Source of the DNA: Pedobacter petrophilus
GTDB taxonomy: Bacteria; Bacteroidota; Bacteroidia; Sphingobacteriales; Sphingobacteriaceae
DNA length: 64,000 bases
Assembly: GCF_009674725.1 (NCBI RefSeq)
Contig: NZ_WKKH01000004.1
Location: forward strand, 163,169 to 227,168
Direction of reading: 5' to 3'
Below the pieces are notes generated by a model. That model ran no database searches and had not been told where the DNA came from. It was given only the letters and a program-made list of their open reading frames with translations. How positions within the stretch are numbered: the first letter of the stretch is position 1; every line of letters begins with the position of its first letter. Shown piece by piece: positions 15,656-24,935 of the stretch. Made by a program: the position numbers and the translations under genes.

Positions 15656-17656
15656 ATGAAAAAACTCCTTTTTGCGCTCGCTTTGCTGTTCTTTAGCATT
15701 CAAAATTATGCTCAGGATTTAGCAAAGAAAATCCCTGCAAACGCCTTTACTGTTGCCACTATTAAAGGCGACAATGTATTTAAACTCATGTTTGTAAAAG
15801 ATTTTAATGAATCTTTTGTAGGTAAAAAATTGCTAACAGAAACTTCTAAATCGCTCGATAAAAACTTTACAAGCATTGAAGACTTCGGCATCAACCTGGA
15901 GAAGAACATGTATTATTTTAATCAGCTGAGCGATAGTATTACTTACAATTGCTTTCTGATTCCCATTAAGGATGCAACCAAATTTGAAAGTTTAATTAAC
16001 GATAAAGAGAAAAAGTTTACGCTTGACGGTGAAACAAGAACGATGATTTTACCGGATAGCACCAGCATTATTAAGTGGAACAACAACATGATGTATTTCG
16101 TAACCGGAAGCATAAAAAGTTCTTTCTTTGCCGATTCGCTTAAATCTGCAAAATATGGCATCAAAGATCTTCGATATCAGGGCAGTGATGTATTAACAGA
16201 TAGTGCTACTATTGTTACTGATTCGACATACGTAACGACGGAGGAACCAATGGTTGAAACTGTAATTGCGCCCCCGGTTGTAAAAGCAAAGGTTCAAAAA
16301 AAATCTGCAAAGAAAAAAGTCAGTTCAAAAAAGAAAGCAGGAAAGAAAAAGACAGCTGTTAAACGTAAAAAAGTGAAATTAGCGGAGCAAATAGATGTTG
16401 ACGACTACGCAGTAAAGGATTCTGTTGGTATGGATGCTTATGCAACCGATCCGGATCAGTATGATGAATATCAAAAAGAAAAAGCAGAACAGGATGCTAA
16501 AACTAAAGCTTTAACACTGGTGTGGATCAGCGCTCAGGCAGATAAAATCTTCAACACAAACTACGAATCTATTGAAAGCAATAAATCTTACAACAGCAGC
16601 TTAGATAAAAATGCCATTGCTGAAGTTTGGGTTTCGAGCTTGCAGGATGTTTATAATTCCATCTCCCCAGAATTTGGCACTTATGGTAAAGCAGGGCTTA
16701 TGAAAGGCTATGGCAGTTTAACTGCTAAATTATTTATGGATGATAAAAGTTTCCGCATTTCTACAGGCCTGGAGTTGGCAAAAGATCAGGCAGATTCTTA
16801 CAAAAAAATCATGAACAGGAAAATCAATAAAAAATTCCTGAACTACGTAGATAGCGAAAAAGCAATTGGATTTATGGGGTATGCCATTGATACCAAAGCC
16901 TATTTAGAAGAGTTTCCAAAGCTGATGCAACAAACCTATGGTTCTTTTCTGGGTGGCCGAATGGATGAAGAAATTTCTTTGGGTACTGATTTATTCACAC
17001 TGCTCCTGGATGAAGAGGCCGTAAGCAAAGTGGTTAAGGGTGATGCCTTATTTATCATCAACGGCTTAAATACCCGCGATGTAACTTACACTGCGTACGA
17101 ATATGATGAAGATTACAACCAAACCGAGGTAACGAAAACGAAAAAAGAAACCATGCCAGATTTCCTTTTCATGTTCTCTTCAGAAGATCACCGCTTAATG
17201 AATAAGCTAATTAAATATGGTGTAAACAAGCAACGTGTGAGCGTTGACAACAACATTTATAAAATTGAAGAAAAGAAAAGTCCGGTTGATATTTATTTTA
17301 TGATAAAAGATAATATTGTGTTTTTCGGAAACTCTTTAACGGAAATGAAAAGTATTAGCAACAATAATTTCCGCGCAAACATCAGCAAAACGCATAAAAG
17401 CCTGTTGAGCAAGAATAATTTCAGCTTCTTATTTAACGCGAAAAATTTAGTAGGGAAAGTACCTGACCAGGAATTTGGTGGTGAAGAAACAGCAAAGAAA
17501 TTTAACGAGACATTGGGTAAAATGGGAAATGTATATATGAAATCAAATCCTATTAAAGGGAACCTGGTTTCTGCAGATATTAGCGCAGAAATTCCTAACG
17601 GGCACGAAAATGCTTTAAAATATTTGTTTACATTGATTGAAAATGCATCGAAGTAA
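15656..17656 (+). CDS. Exported DUF4836-like protein with Lys-rich linker
   Basis: A 666-residue protein. I chose ATG at 15656 because it begins a clean signal peptide (MKKLLFALALLFF...NYAQ) one base after the previous stop; an upstream ATG at 15623 would overlap that gene. The mature protein starts KKIPANAFTVATIKGDNVFK, the opening typical of DUF4836-like Bacteroidota proteins. Residues ~210-241 are an extremely basic linker (runs such as KKSAKKKVSSKKKAGKKK) unusual for an exported protein. A later motif YEYDEDYNQTEV..MPDF is shared with the next gene, as is the opening, so the two are distant paralogues. Function unknown. Confidence 0.75.
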   Translation: MKKLLFALALLFFSIQNYAQDLAKKIPANAFTVATIKGDNVFKLMFVKDFNESFVGKKLLTETSKSLDKNFTSIEDFGINLEKNMYYFNQLSDSITYNCFLIPIKDATKFESLINDKEKKFTLDGETRTMILPDSTSIIKWNNNMMYFVTGSIKSSFFADSLKSAKYGIKDLRYQGSDVLTDSATIVTDSTYVTTEEPMVETVIAPPVVKAKVQKKSAKKKVSSKKKAGKKKTAVKRKKVKLAEQIDVDDYAVKDSVGMDAYATDPDQYDEYQKEKAEQDAKTKALTLVWISAQADKIFNTNYESIESNKSYNSSLDKNAIAEVWVSSLQDVYNSISPEFGTYGKAGLMKGYGSLTAKLFMDDKSFRISTGLELAKDQADSYKKIMNRKINKKFLNYVDSEKAIGFMGYAIDTKAYLEEFPKLMQQTYGSFLGGRMDEEISLGTDLFTLLLDEEAVSKVVKGDALFIINGLNTRDVTYTAYEYDEDYNQTEVTKTKKETMPDFLFMFSSEDHRLMNKLIKYGVNKQRVSVDNNIYKIEEKKSPVDIYFMIKDNIVFFGNSLTEMKSISNNNFRANISKTHKSLLSKNNFSFLFNAKNLVGKVPDQEFGGEETAKKFNETLGKMGNVYMKSNPIKGNLVSADISAEIPNGHENALKYLFTLIENASK

Positions 17657-17666
17657 TCCGGTTTTT

Positions 17667-17701
17667 CAGTTGGCAGTTCTCAATTGACAGTTTAATTGAT
17701 T
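17667..17701. repeat. Heptamer array CAGTTNN after stop codon
   Basis: Units in register: CAGTTGG, CAGTTCT, CAATTGA, CAGTTTA, ATTGATT. It begins 10 bases after the stop of the upstream plus-strand gene. Confidence 0.6.
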
Positions 17702-17732
17702 ACTAAAAACAGTTGCTACGGAAACGCCGAAG

Positions 17733-17770
17733 CCACGGAAAAATATTTCTCGGCTTTCGTGATTCCGTGG
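17733..17770. repeat. Intergenic inverted repeat
   Basis: CCACGGAA (17733-17740) and TTCCGTGG (17763-17770) are perfect inverted arms around a 22-base centre, with a competing smaller stem GAAGCC / GGCTT. There is no T run, so a terminator is less likely than a short palindromic repeat. Confidence 0.55.
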
Positions 17771-17792
17771 CAAAATCATTATTGAATAAACT

Positions 17793-19139
17793 ATGAGGAA
17801 ATTTTTTAAAATAACAGCAGTGATAATTCTATCACTGCTTATTTTTTTTGTTGCCCTTTTTAAATACCGGCAATATCAGGCAAACCAGGTTTCCATTCCG
17901 CGTAATGCAGTTTCGGTATTGAAGATCAGCGTAGATGAAGTGTTTAAAAGTCTGGCGGCAAACCTGATTTCTAACCCTGGTTTTTATTTAAAATCAAATG
18001 ATAAGCAAAAACCTACTACCGGAAGAAGCAAACTTGCCAGCGGCCTAAAAATACCAGCAAGCATATACTTTTACTTTTTACAAAACCAGCCCAAAACAGC
18101 AGTTTTTACGCGACTGGAGATTAAATCACTCATCGATTTTGAAAGCTTTATAAAACACACGCTCGGATTTAAAATTTTAAAGAAACAAAACGGGATCAGC
18201 TTTGCAAGTTCAAGTTTAGGCAACATGGCAATCTGCTACAATAATGAAGCGGCAGCAATTGTAGTATCCAGCGAGATGGTAAGCTTTGAGCCGATATTAA
18301 TTAAACTCTTGACACAAGAAAACTTTGTGAAACTTAGTGAAAGTAGATTCAATACCATGAATGGCCTAACACACCACATTGCCTATAGCGATAATAAGAA
18401 TACCTTCACCACTGATTTTAGTACCGGAGCGATTAATTTTAATGCAAATTTTCCCACTGAAGCAATTATTCCTGCCGCCCAGCCTGAACATAGAACGTTT
18501 AACGAAGAAAGCACCGCCAGTATCTGGCTAAATGCAGACTTTCCAACAATAGCAGATAAAACATATCGATTTAAAAACGCTACCATAGCGCGGGATAGCT
18601 TACTTAAATATTACAAGGGTTATGTGGATTTTGAGTGGACGAATAGCATACCTCAAACCGACTCCATTATTACTTATGAATATAATGATGATTTTGAAAA
18701 GGTTGAAAAGATAACACTGCAGAAAAAAGAGGTTCCAAATTTCACTTTGAATATTGCTGCAGAGGCCACTGGCTTGAAAAACTACCTGAGTCGGCAAAAA
18801 ATTATTAATCTGGATAGCGGCACAGTTGACAAATTGGTATTTCCACTTTATCAGGCTTTTGTCGGGGGCGATAATCAGCAATTTCTTTTGGGAACAAATA
18901 ACAATCTTAAAGCTGATACTAAAAAAGAGCGCTCAACAGATTTCTTTTCCCTTGATGTGAATTTTAAGAAATTAAATACTCAATCAGTTATACCCGGAGC
19001 AAACCGATACCTAAAATCTTTCAGCAAACTAACCATGAAAGGTAAGGCTGTAAATCCGCATCAGGTACAATTAAATGGAAAACTCACTTTAATTAATGGC
19101 GACATCAATTCTTTGTATCAGTTATTGAAAGATTTTTAA
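17793..19139 (+). CDS. Membrane-anchored paralogue of the DUF4836-like protein
   Basis: A 448-residue protein with one N-terminal helix (residues ~7-24) that acts as an anchor or uncleaved signal. The mature part opens VSIPRNAVSVLKISVDEVFKSL, which lines up with IPANAFTVATIKGDNVFKLM of the preceding gene. Further on, TYEYNDDFEKVEKITLQKKEVPNF lines up with the neighbour's AYEYDEDYNQTEV..MPDF. It lacks the basic linker and is about 220 residues shorter. The two therefore look like diverged tandem paralogues. I see no catalytic motif. An envelope location is likely; the job is unknown. Confidence 0.72.
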   Translation: MRKFFKITAVIILSLLIFFVALFKYRQYQANQVSIPRNAVSVLKISVDEVFKSLAANLISNPGFYLKSNDKQKPTTGRSKLASGLKIPASIYFYFLQNQPKTAVFTRLEIKSLIDFESFIKHTLGFKILKKQNGISFASSSLGNMAICYNNEAAAIVVSSEMVSFEPILIKLLTQENFVKLSESRFNTMNGLTHHIAYSDNKNTFTTDFSTGAINFNANFPTEAIIPAAQPEHRTFNEESTASIWLNADFPTIADKTYRFKNATIARDSLLKYYKGYVDFEWTNSIPQTDSIITYEYNDDFEKVEKITLQKKEVPNFTLNIAAEATGLKNYLSRQKIINLDSGTVDKLVFPLYQAFVGGDNQQFLLGTNNNLKADTKKERSTDFFSLDVNFKKLNTQSVIPGANRYLKSFSKLTMKGKAVNPHQVQLNGKLTLINGDINSLYQLLKDF

Positions 19140-19209
19140 GGTTCAAATCTGTTCTTTTCATCTCAATTTTCTTTTATATTTCTGATATTTAGAGCATCAT
19201 CTCTTTTAC

Positions 19210-20814
19210 ATGCTACACGATAATTTAATTCTCATCCTGGTACTATTGCTTGGCGTAACCATTTTGGTAATGGTGGGCCAAAAGCTCAAAATTTCTTATC
19301 CGATCTTTTTGGTTCTTGCTGGTTTATTTATTGGTTTTATTCCGGGAATGCCCCACATCAAGATCGATCCAAACATTGTCTTCCTCCTATTTCTGCCTCC
19401 CCTGCTCTACGAAGCCGCCTGGTTTACCTCATGGAAGGCTTTTTGGGAATATAAAGGTGCTATCTTTTTAATGGCAGTTGGATTGGTGTTTATTACTTCT
19501 GTGGCCGTTGCTTATGCCTCAGTTGCATTTATTCCGGGCTTTACCTTAGCGCTTGGTTTTTTACTTGGCGGAATTGTATCTCCACCAGATGCGGTAGCCG
19601 CAGCAGCAGTGCTTAAGGGCATGAAAATTCCGAAAACGGTAAGCGCATTGCTTGAAGGCGAAAGTTTAGTAAACGATGCTTCCAGTTTAATTGTATTTAA
19701 ATTCGCACTGGCCACCGTAACCACCGGGACTTTCATTTTGCAAGATGCTGCTGTAAACTTTGTATCCGTTGCAGGGCTTGGCATAATTATCGGCTTGGCG
19801 ATTGGCGGCATATTTTACGCCATTCACCGATGGCTACCGACCACAGAAAATATTGATACCGTCCTCACTTTGCTTACCCCCTACTTTATGTACATCGTTG
19901 CAGAGCATTTTGAAGCCTCTGGTGTAATGGCAGTAGTTTCTGGCGGATTATTGCTTTCCAGTCAATCGCATGTAATTCTCACTTCCAACTCCAGAATAAA
20001 AACAGTCTCTGTTTGGTCTGCACTGATTTTCCTACTAAACGGTGTAGTCTTTATTTTAATAGGCTTGGCGTTGCCAGATATTGTGGCCGGATTGGGGCCT
20101 GATTATCCAATAGGACAGGCAATTGGATATGGCGTTGGAATTAGTGTTTTGGCGCTCCTTGTTCGCTTTGTATGGCTTTTCTCTACTTCCAGCATTACCC
20201 GGGTACTCAACAAAAAAAGTAGAATTCGTTATCAGGATCTTACGTGGCACTCTTCTTTAGTGATTGTTTATGCCGGCATGAGGGGTGTGGTATCTTTGGC
20301 CGCCGCGCTTTCCATCCCAGTGATGATTTCGGAACAAATTCCTTTTCCATTAAGAAACCTGATTTTGTTCATTACTTTCGTCGTGATTTTTGTAACCCTT
20401 GTTGTTCAAGGCTTAACGTTACCCCTATTTATTAAATTGCTGAAAATCCCGGAAGCGAAACACAAGCTTTCTGAACAGGAGCAAATCAGCCAGATTAAAT
20501 TGAAGCTGATTGATCTCTCACTGGAAAAGCTGGTAGCCAATTATCAATATCAATGTACCCATAATGAGTTAATGGTGAACTTAAAAGCTGAATTACAGCA
20601 CTCATTGAACGAAAAGAAAGAGACCCTCCACGCGTTTAAAAAAGGAGAAATTAACACTGTTGACCTGAAAGCGTATAATGAAATTGTTCTTGATTTAATT
20701 CAGGTTCAGCGTGATGAACTTCATCATTTAAAAGGCAATAAAAGCTACGATGATGATATTATCAGAAAAGAAGAGTGGCGATTAGATTTGGAAGAATTGA
20801 GCATCACCTCATAG
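19210..20814 (+). CDS. Na+/H+ antiporter, CPA1 family
   Basis: A 534-residue protein with about 12 membrane helices and a cytoplasmic C-terminal tail of about 110 residues. CPA1 signatures are present: FLLFLPPLLYEAAW, GGIVSPPDAVAAAAVLKG with the Asp-containing ion site, LLEGESLVNDASSLI, and GMRGVVSLAAALSIP. These match the bacterial YjcE/NhaP-like group, which exchanges internal Na+ (or K+) for H+ for pH and salt balance. The tail is rich in charged helical segments (KLKLIDLSLEKL, HALNEKKETLHAF-like) and may be regulatory. The gene stands alone, converging on glutamate dehydrogenase. Confidence 0.92.
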   Translation: MLHDNLILILVLLLGVTILVMVGQKLKISYPIFLVLAGLFIGFIPGMPHIKIDPNIVFLLFLPPLLYEAAWFTSWKAFWEYKGAIFLMAVGLVFITSVAVAYASVAFIPGFTLALGFLLGGIVSPPDAVAAAAVLKGMKIPKTVSALLEGESLVNDASSLIVFKFALATVTTGTFILQDAAVNFVSVAGLGIIIGLAIGGIFYAIHRWLPTTENIDTVLTLLTPYFMYIVAEHFEASGVMAVVSGGLLLSSQSHVILTSNSRIKTVSVWSALIFLLNGVVFILIGLALPDIVAGLGPDYPIGQAIGYGVGISVLALLVRFVWLFSTSSITRVLNKKSRIRYQDLTWHSSLVIVYAGMRGVVSLAAALSIPVMISEQIPFPLRNLILFITFVVIFVTLVVQGLTLPLFIKLLKIPEAKHKLSEQEQISQIKLKLIDLSLEKLVANYQYQCTHNELMVNLKAELQHSLNEKKETLHAFKKGEINTVDLKAYNEIVLDLIQVQRDELHHLKGNKSYDDDIIRKEEWRLDLEELSITS

Positions 20815-20972
20815 GATTCAGTATTAAATGGTGATTGATATAGCGCTCGCTACACAAACTGATGTTTATAAACCCGATATAAGTGGAAAGCCACCGATTT
20901 TTTTTTGGTGCTTGAAGCATTAGCGGGACTGAACTTAGCCCACAAAACACCGGACCATTCATTTCCAAATAA

Positions 20973-21003
20973 AAAAACCCTTGCAAATTATACATCTGCA
21001 AGG
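20973..21003 (-). terminator. Rho-independent terminator of glutamate dehydrogenase
   Basis: CCTTGCA (20979-20985) and TGCAAGG (20997-21003) form a stem; read on the minus strand it is followed by G and seven T. It lies 33 bases after the gdh stop. Confidence 0.75.
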
Positions 21004-21035
21004 ATTTTCAGCTTTAAACTTTTATCTTTAAACTA

Positions 21036-22457
21036 CTATGGCCAAACGCCTAAGTTCATGTAAGAAACGGCAATTTTATCAATCGAATTTACGAAAGCTG
21101 CAGTTCTTAATGTTTGTGTGCCAGGTTTTACTCTTAAGGTTTCACGAATCTCGTGGTAAGAATGAATCATGGTATCTTCTAAACCGGAGTTTACCAATTC
21201 CATTTCAGATGCACCTTTAACAATCATTAAGCGGTGTTCAGGAAGAATCGTTTTGCCTGTTAAGTTTTCTAAAGTAGCAATTAAGTTTGCGTTTGAATTC
21301 GCCGCATACCGGTTTTCCATCCGTCCGAATGCTACGTGAGAAAGATTTTTTAACCATTCGAAGTAAGAAACTGTAACACCACCGGCATTACAATACATAT
21401 CCGGAATGATGATTCCACCCATTTCAGTGAAGATTGCTTCGGCCTCTGGCGTAGTCGGTCCGTTAGCACCTTCAGCAATAATTTTTGCCTTTACGTTGCG
21501 AATATTAAGTTCAGTAAACTGGTTTTCTAAAGCCGCCGGAACGATGATATCGCAATCTTGCTCTAACCCTTCCATAGAATTTCTAAAATCGGTAGCACCA
21601 GGGAAACCTAAAATAGAACCTGTATTTTTGCGATGAGCAAAAACTTCATCAACATTTAAACCGTTAGCATTGTAGATTGCACCTTCGTACTCACACAAAC
21701 CAACAATTGTTGCCCCAAATTCTGCAAGGAATTTTGCAGAATGGTAACCTACATTCCCCAAGCCCTGAACGATTACTCTTTTATCTCCTAAACCAGCTTT
21801 TAAGCCGATTTTAGCCATATCTTCAGCAACATCCACACACTCGCGCACGGCATAAGCAACACCACGACCGGTAGCTTCTTTACGACCACGGATACCGTGT
21901 AAAGCGATCGGTTTACCTGTTACACAACCTAATGCATCCAACTGACCAGGATTCATCGTCATATAAGTATCAGCAATCCAGCTCATTTCACGTTCGCCTG
22001 ATCCATAATCCGGCGCAGGAACGTCAATACCAGGACCAATAAAATTCTTCTTGATTAATTCTGTGGTGTAACGACGAGTGATGGTTTCTAACTCGGCTAC
22101 GCTATATTGTTTGGTGTTAATTTTAATTCCACCTTTTGCACCTCCGAAAGGTACATTTACGATTGCACATTTGTATGTCATCAAGGCTGCAAGTGCCATC
22201 ACCTCATCCTCATTAACCATCTCGCTGTAACGAATACCGCCTTTGGTTGGACTCATGTGATGCGAATGCTCTACACGCCATGCATCAATCACTTCAAAAC
22301 CGTTTCCTCTGCGAATTGGAAATTGGAAACGATACACACTATTACACGCTTTAATCTGGTTCAATAAACCATCGGGATGGTTGGTGAATTGAGCCGCACT
22401 GTCAAAGTTCTTGCATACATCTGCAAAAAACTTGTTCTCGTCTGCTAGATTAGCCAT
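21036..22457 (-). CDS. Glu/Leu/Phe/Val dehydrogenase (glutamate dehydrogenase)
   Basis: A 473-residue enzyme. The substrate part has the Lys of GGIRYSE, MTYKCAIVNVPFGGAKGGI (Lys95, Lys108) and the catalytic Asp of VPAPDYGSG (Asp150). The dinucleotide fold has IVQGLGNVGYHSA (residues 229-241), and GPTTPEAEAI and NAGGVTVSYFEW are conserved late motifs. The enzyme interconverts glutamate and 2-oxoglutarate plus ammonia. The length and the GLGNVG loop suggest the hexameric, NAD-preferring form, but cofactor choice is not certain. It lies on the minus strand between the two ccm blocks, 134 bases downstream of ccmD, with its own terminator. Confidence 0.93.
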   Translation of the reverse strand: MANLADENKFFADVCKNFDSAAQFTNHPDGLLNQIKACNSVYRFQFPIRRGNGFEVIDAWRVEHSHHMSPTKGGIRYSEMVNEDEVMALAALMTYKCAIVNVPFGGAKGGIKINTKQYSVAELETITRRYTTELIKKNFIGPGIDVPAPDYGSGEREMSWIADTYMTMNPGQLDALGCVTGKPIALHGIRGRKEATGRGVAYAVRECVDVAEDMAKIGLKAGLGDKRVIVQGLGNVGYHSAKFLAEFGATIVGLCEYEGAIYNANGLNVDEVFAHRKNTGSILGFPGATDFRNSMEGLEQDCDIIVPAALENQFTELNIRNVKAKIIAEGANGPTTPEAEAIFTEMGGIIIPDMYCNAGGVTVSYFEWLKNLSHVAFGRMENRYAANSNANLIATLENLTGKTILPEHRLMIVKGASEMELVNSGLEDTMIHSYHEIRETLRVKPGTQTLRTAAFVNSIDKIAVSYMNLGVWP

Positions 22458-22590
22458 TATTTATTTTTTATGAATTAAGTATGCCGCAAAATTGCCTAAA
22501 AAAACTGCATATATCCAAATGAAAAAATACTTAGTGTAAAGGAAACACCAATTGAAAATGACCGAAAAAATAGCTTTAAAACGTTTAAGC

Positions 22591-22809
22591 TTAGTTTTTG
22601 CCTGTGTTTTCTTTTTCTATTTTTTTTAATCTTTTATCAATAGAGAAAAGATAAGCCAATAAACCGACTAAAATGATAACTATACAGACAACTACAACGT
22701 ATATTTTACCATCGCTACGCAACTTATCTGCCATTTCTACACCATTATCTTGTGCAAATAATTGCATTGTAGCCAGCATTAACAGGAGAGAGAAAAGTAC
22801 CTTTTTCAT
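22591..22809 (-). CDS. ccmD: CcmD-family small membrane protein
   Basis: A 72-residue protein: signal-like segment (residues 1-19), a short acidic stretch (DNGVEMADKLRSDGK), one membrane helix (~36-54, IYVVVVCIVIILVGLLAYLF) and a basic tail (DKRLKKIEKE). Size, topology and position right after ccmC match the CcmD-family proteins of Bacteroidota. In system I, CcmD stabilises the CcmABC complex and helps release heme-loaded CcmE. It overlaps the ccmC stop by 1 base (TAATG), so translation is probably coupled. Assignment rests on context and topology more than on sequence. Confidence 0.8.
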   Translation of the reverse strand: MKKVLFSLLLMLATMQLFAQDNGVEMADKLRSDGKIYVVVVCIVIILVGLLAYLFSIDKRLKKIEKENTGKN

Positions 22810-23471
22810 TAATTATGTTGTTGATTGTTTTCTATTGAACGTATTCTGAAGCGAATGGTATAAACCCAGTAGCCGATGATGATCCACCCTAAACAGGCAG
22901 GATAAAATACCATGCGCATGCGGCTATCTAAATCATAGCTGTTAAACCCTGGATTGCCACCATTACCCGGGTGTAATGAATCTTTTAAACGGGGTAAAAC
23001 GAAAAGTAAAACCACCATCATCGGGAAAGCAAAGATGTTGTAAATGGCAGAAATTTTAGCCCTTTTTTGCTCTTCATCTATCGCGTTGCGAAGAATTAAA
23101 TAAGCAAAATAAAGTAATACTGAAATGGCGGCGAAATTTTGTTTTGGATCGAAACTCCAAAATTGCCCCCAGGTATACTTCGCCCAAATGGCACCAGTAA
23201 CCAAGCCCAGAAGACCAAAAATAATCCCGGCGTTTACACTTTCTACTGCTTTCAAATCATCGGTTTCGCTTTTAGTGCTTAACGATTTTATGCTATAGAA
23301 AACAGATATGGAAAACAAAACAATCATAGCGAACCACATTGGCACGTGGAAGTATAGGTTTCTGATTGATTCATTGATAATAGGTAACCGTGGAACGCCA
23401 AGTAGTAACCCTGCTATTGCAGTATAAATCACTAACATCGATCCCAGGATTTTCCACCAAATTTTATTCAT
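22809..23471 (-). CDS. ccmC: Heme exporter/CcsA-family protein CcmC
   Basis: A 220-residue protein with six membrane helices and the WWD motif in the form WAKYTWGQFWSFDPK (residues 96-110). Conserved His42 (YFHVPMWF) lies on the other side of the site and probably ligates heme. CcmC presents heme to CcmE at the periplasmic face. The length fits CcmC and excludes CcmF. It is 93 bases downstream of ccmB, with an octamer repeat array in the gap, and overlaps ccmD by 1 base. The late extracytoplasmic loop (KDSLHPGNGGNPGFN) is typical of CcmC. Confidence 0.92.
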   Translation of the reverse strand: MNKIWWKILGSMLVIYTAIAGLLLGVPRLPIINESIRNLYFHVPMWFAMIVLFSISVFYSIKSLSTKSETDDLKAVESVNAGIIFGLLGLVTGAIWAKYTWGQFWSFDPKQNFAAISVLLYFAYLILRNAIDEEQKRAKISAIYNIFAFPMMVVLLFVLPRLKDSLHPGNGGNPGFNSYDLDSRMRMVFYPACLGWIIIGYWVYTIRFRIRSIENNQQHN

Positions 23472-23525
23472 ATATTATTTTAATTTTGAATGAGTGAATT
23501 TTGAATTATTAAATGTTTCCTTCCC

Positions 23526-23565
23526 ATTCTATCACTCACTCATTCTATAATTCTATCATTCCATT
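23526..23565. repeat. Octamer array ATTCTATC between ccmB and ccmC
   Basis: Five contiguous 8-base units: ATTCTATC, ACTCACTC, ATTCTATA, ATTCTATC, ATTCCATT. The array ends on the ccmB stop codon. Confidence 0.7.
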
Positions 23566-24230
23566 TAATCCCTCCAAAGGTAAGGAAATAACAATAAAGA
23601 GGTAGCAACTGTTAATACATTTACCAACAGCAACATCCCAATTTCATCGTAACTATTCTCCCACGGCAAGCCGTCCACAGCATTTTTAGCTAATTTTATT
23701 AAAAGAATTAGCACAGGAATGATAATTGGAAAGCTGAGAATAGCCATCAGCATTCCCCCATTACCGGCTTTACTTGCTATGGCTGAAACCATTGTAAAAA
23801 CAGTTGAAAAACTGATGCTTCCCATGACGACGGCCACGTAGTAAAGTAATAAATCTGGCGGAGTGAAAGTATCGAAGACCATAGTATAAAAACCCAATGC
23901 GATGGTTGTTAAAACCAGCATCAACACGATATTATAAACTGTTTTTGAGATTAATATTGCCGCAGGGCTAGCAAGTATATAATTATATAACTGCTGACCT
24001 TTAGTTTCCTGTAGAAAACTTTTAGAAACACCGTTTATTGATGCAAAAAGAATAATAATCCAGAATAAAGCATTCCATGCAAGCTTATCACCCAGACTTA
24101 CGAAAGATAAGTAACAAGTAAAAATGGTAGAAACTACATATAATAGAATTCCATTGATGGTATATTTGGAGCGCCACTCTAACAGTACTTCCTTATGGAT
24201 TAAATATTTAACCTCTTTGGCCAGTTGCAT
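23565..24230 (-). CDS. ccmB: Heme exporter permease CcmB
   Basis: A 221-residue, six-helix ABC permease. It opens with the CcmB-type amphipathic segment (VKYLIHKEVLLEWRSKYTINGILLY) and carries GVSKSFLQETKGQQLYNYILASPAAILISKT, the conserved coupling-helix region. With the ATPase CcmA it drives release of heme-loaded CcmE from CcmC. No ccmA is upstream: the next gene is ogt on the opposite strand. A TATCTTTG box ends 5 bases before the ATG, so ccmB is probably the first gene of the ccmBCD transcript. Confidence 0.9.
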   Translation of the reverse strand: MQLAKEVKYLIHKEVLLEWRSKYTINGILLYVVSTIFTCYLSFVSLGDKLAWNALFWIIILFASINGVSKSFLQETKGQQLYNYILASPAAILISKTVYNIVLMLVLTTIALGFYTMVFDTFTPPDLLLYYVAVVMGSISFSTVFTMVSAIASKAGNGGMLMAILSFPIIIPVLILLIKLAKNAVDGLPWENSYDEIGMLLLVNVLTVATSLLLFPYLWRD

Positions 24231-24235
24231 AACCG

Positions 24236-24243
24236 CAAAGATA
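24236..24243 (-). promoter_or_regulatory. Candidate -7 box of ccmBCD
   Basis: TATCTTTG on the minus strand, 5 bases before the ccmB ATG. With transcription starting a few bases after this box, the mRNA would be nearly leaderless. Confidence 0.5.
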
Positions 24244-24444
24244 CTTTTATTGATAAATTATCGCAGTGTAATTTTGTTGGATTGTTGTAATATTGTTTCA
24301 ACATTTAACTTGGAGAGATTAACGCTAACGGGCTTTTTTTTTGTGCAACCCGTCCTTGGTTTTACCTGAAATGAAAAATAAATACGGATTAGGTTTTACA
24401 TAGGCTTAGGCATTAGTTTAGATGTTAACAGTTGTAAATAGAAT

Positions 24445-24924
24445 ATGAAATACGCATCAGTGACAGAATCGCCTGTTGGCAAATTAACCATCCTTGCTGA
24501 TGATGACTTTGTTCATACTGTTACCTTTACGGAAACAGATGTAGCAGGATTATCAGAAAATGAATTAACCAAAAAAGTTGCAAGTCAGTTAGCACAATAC
24601 TTCAAAGGAGATTTAAAGGGTTTTGATTTTCCAATAAAGCAAAAGGGAACCGAATTTCAGCAGGAGGTTTGGCAGAATTTGCTCAGCATTCCATATGGCG
24701 AAACAATTTCCTATGCCAAGTTTTCTGAACACAAGCCATTAGCCATTCGGGCCATTGCCGCCGCAAATGGAAAAAATAATATTGCCATCGTAATTCCCTG
24801 TCACCGGGTGATTGGAAGCAGTGGCAAACTGGTTGGTTACGCGGGTGGTTTGTGGCGGAAACAGTGGCTACTGGAACATGAAAGAGAGATTGCTCAAAAA
24901 GGACAAACGACACTTAAATTTTAA
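24445..24924 (+). CDS. ogt: Methylated-DNA-[protein]-cysteine S-methyltransferase
   Basis: A 159-residue protein with the alkyl-acceptor motif IPCHRVIG (Cys119), the helix-turn-helix segment IPYGETISYAKF..AIRAIAAANGKN with the Arg finger, and the closing YAGGLWRKQWLLEHE. These define O6-alkylguanine-DNA alkyltransferases, which remove alkyl groups from guanine by suicide transfer to the Cys. It is the single-domain Ogt form without the Ada regulatory domain. The cupin gene follows 11 bases later, so they may share a transcript. Confidence 0.95.
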   Translation: MKYASVTESPVGKLTILADDDFVHTVTFTETDVAGLSENELTKKVASQLAQYFKGDLKGFDFPIKQKGTEFQQEVWQNLLSIPYGETISYAKFSEHKPLAIRAIAAANGKNNIAIVIPCHRVIGSSGKLVGYAGGLWRKQWLLEHEREIAQKGQTTLKF

Positions 24925-24935
24925 TAATATTAAAG

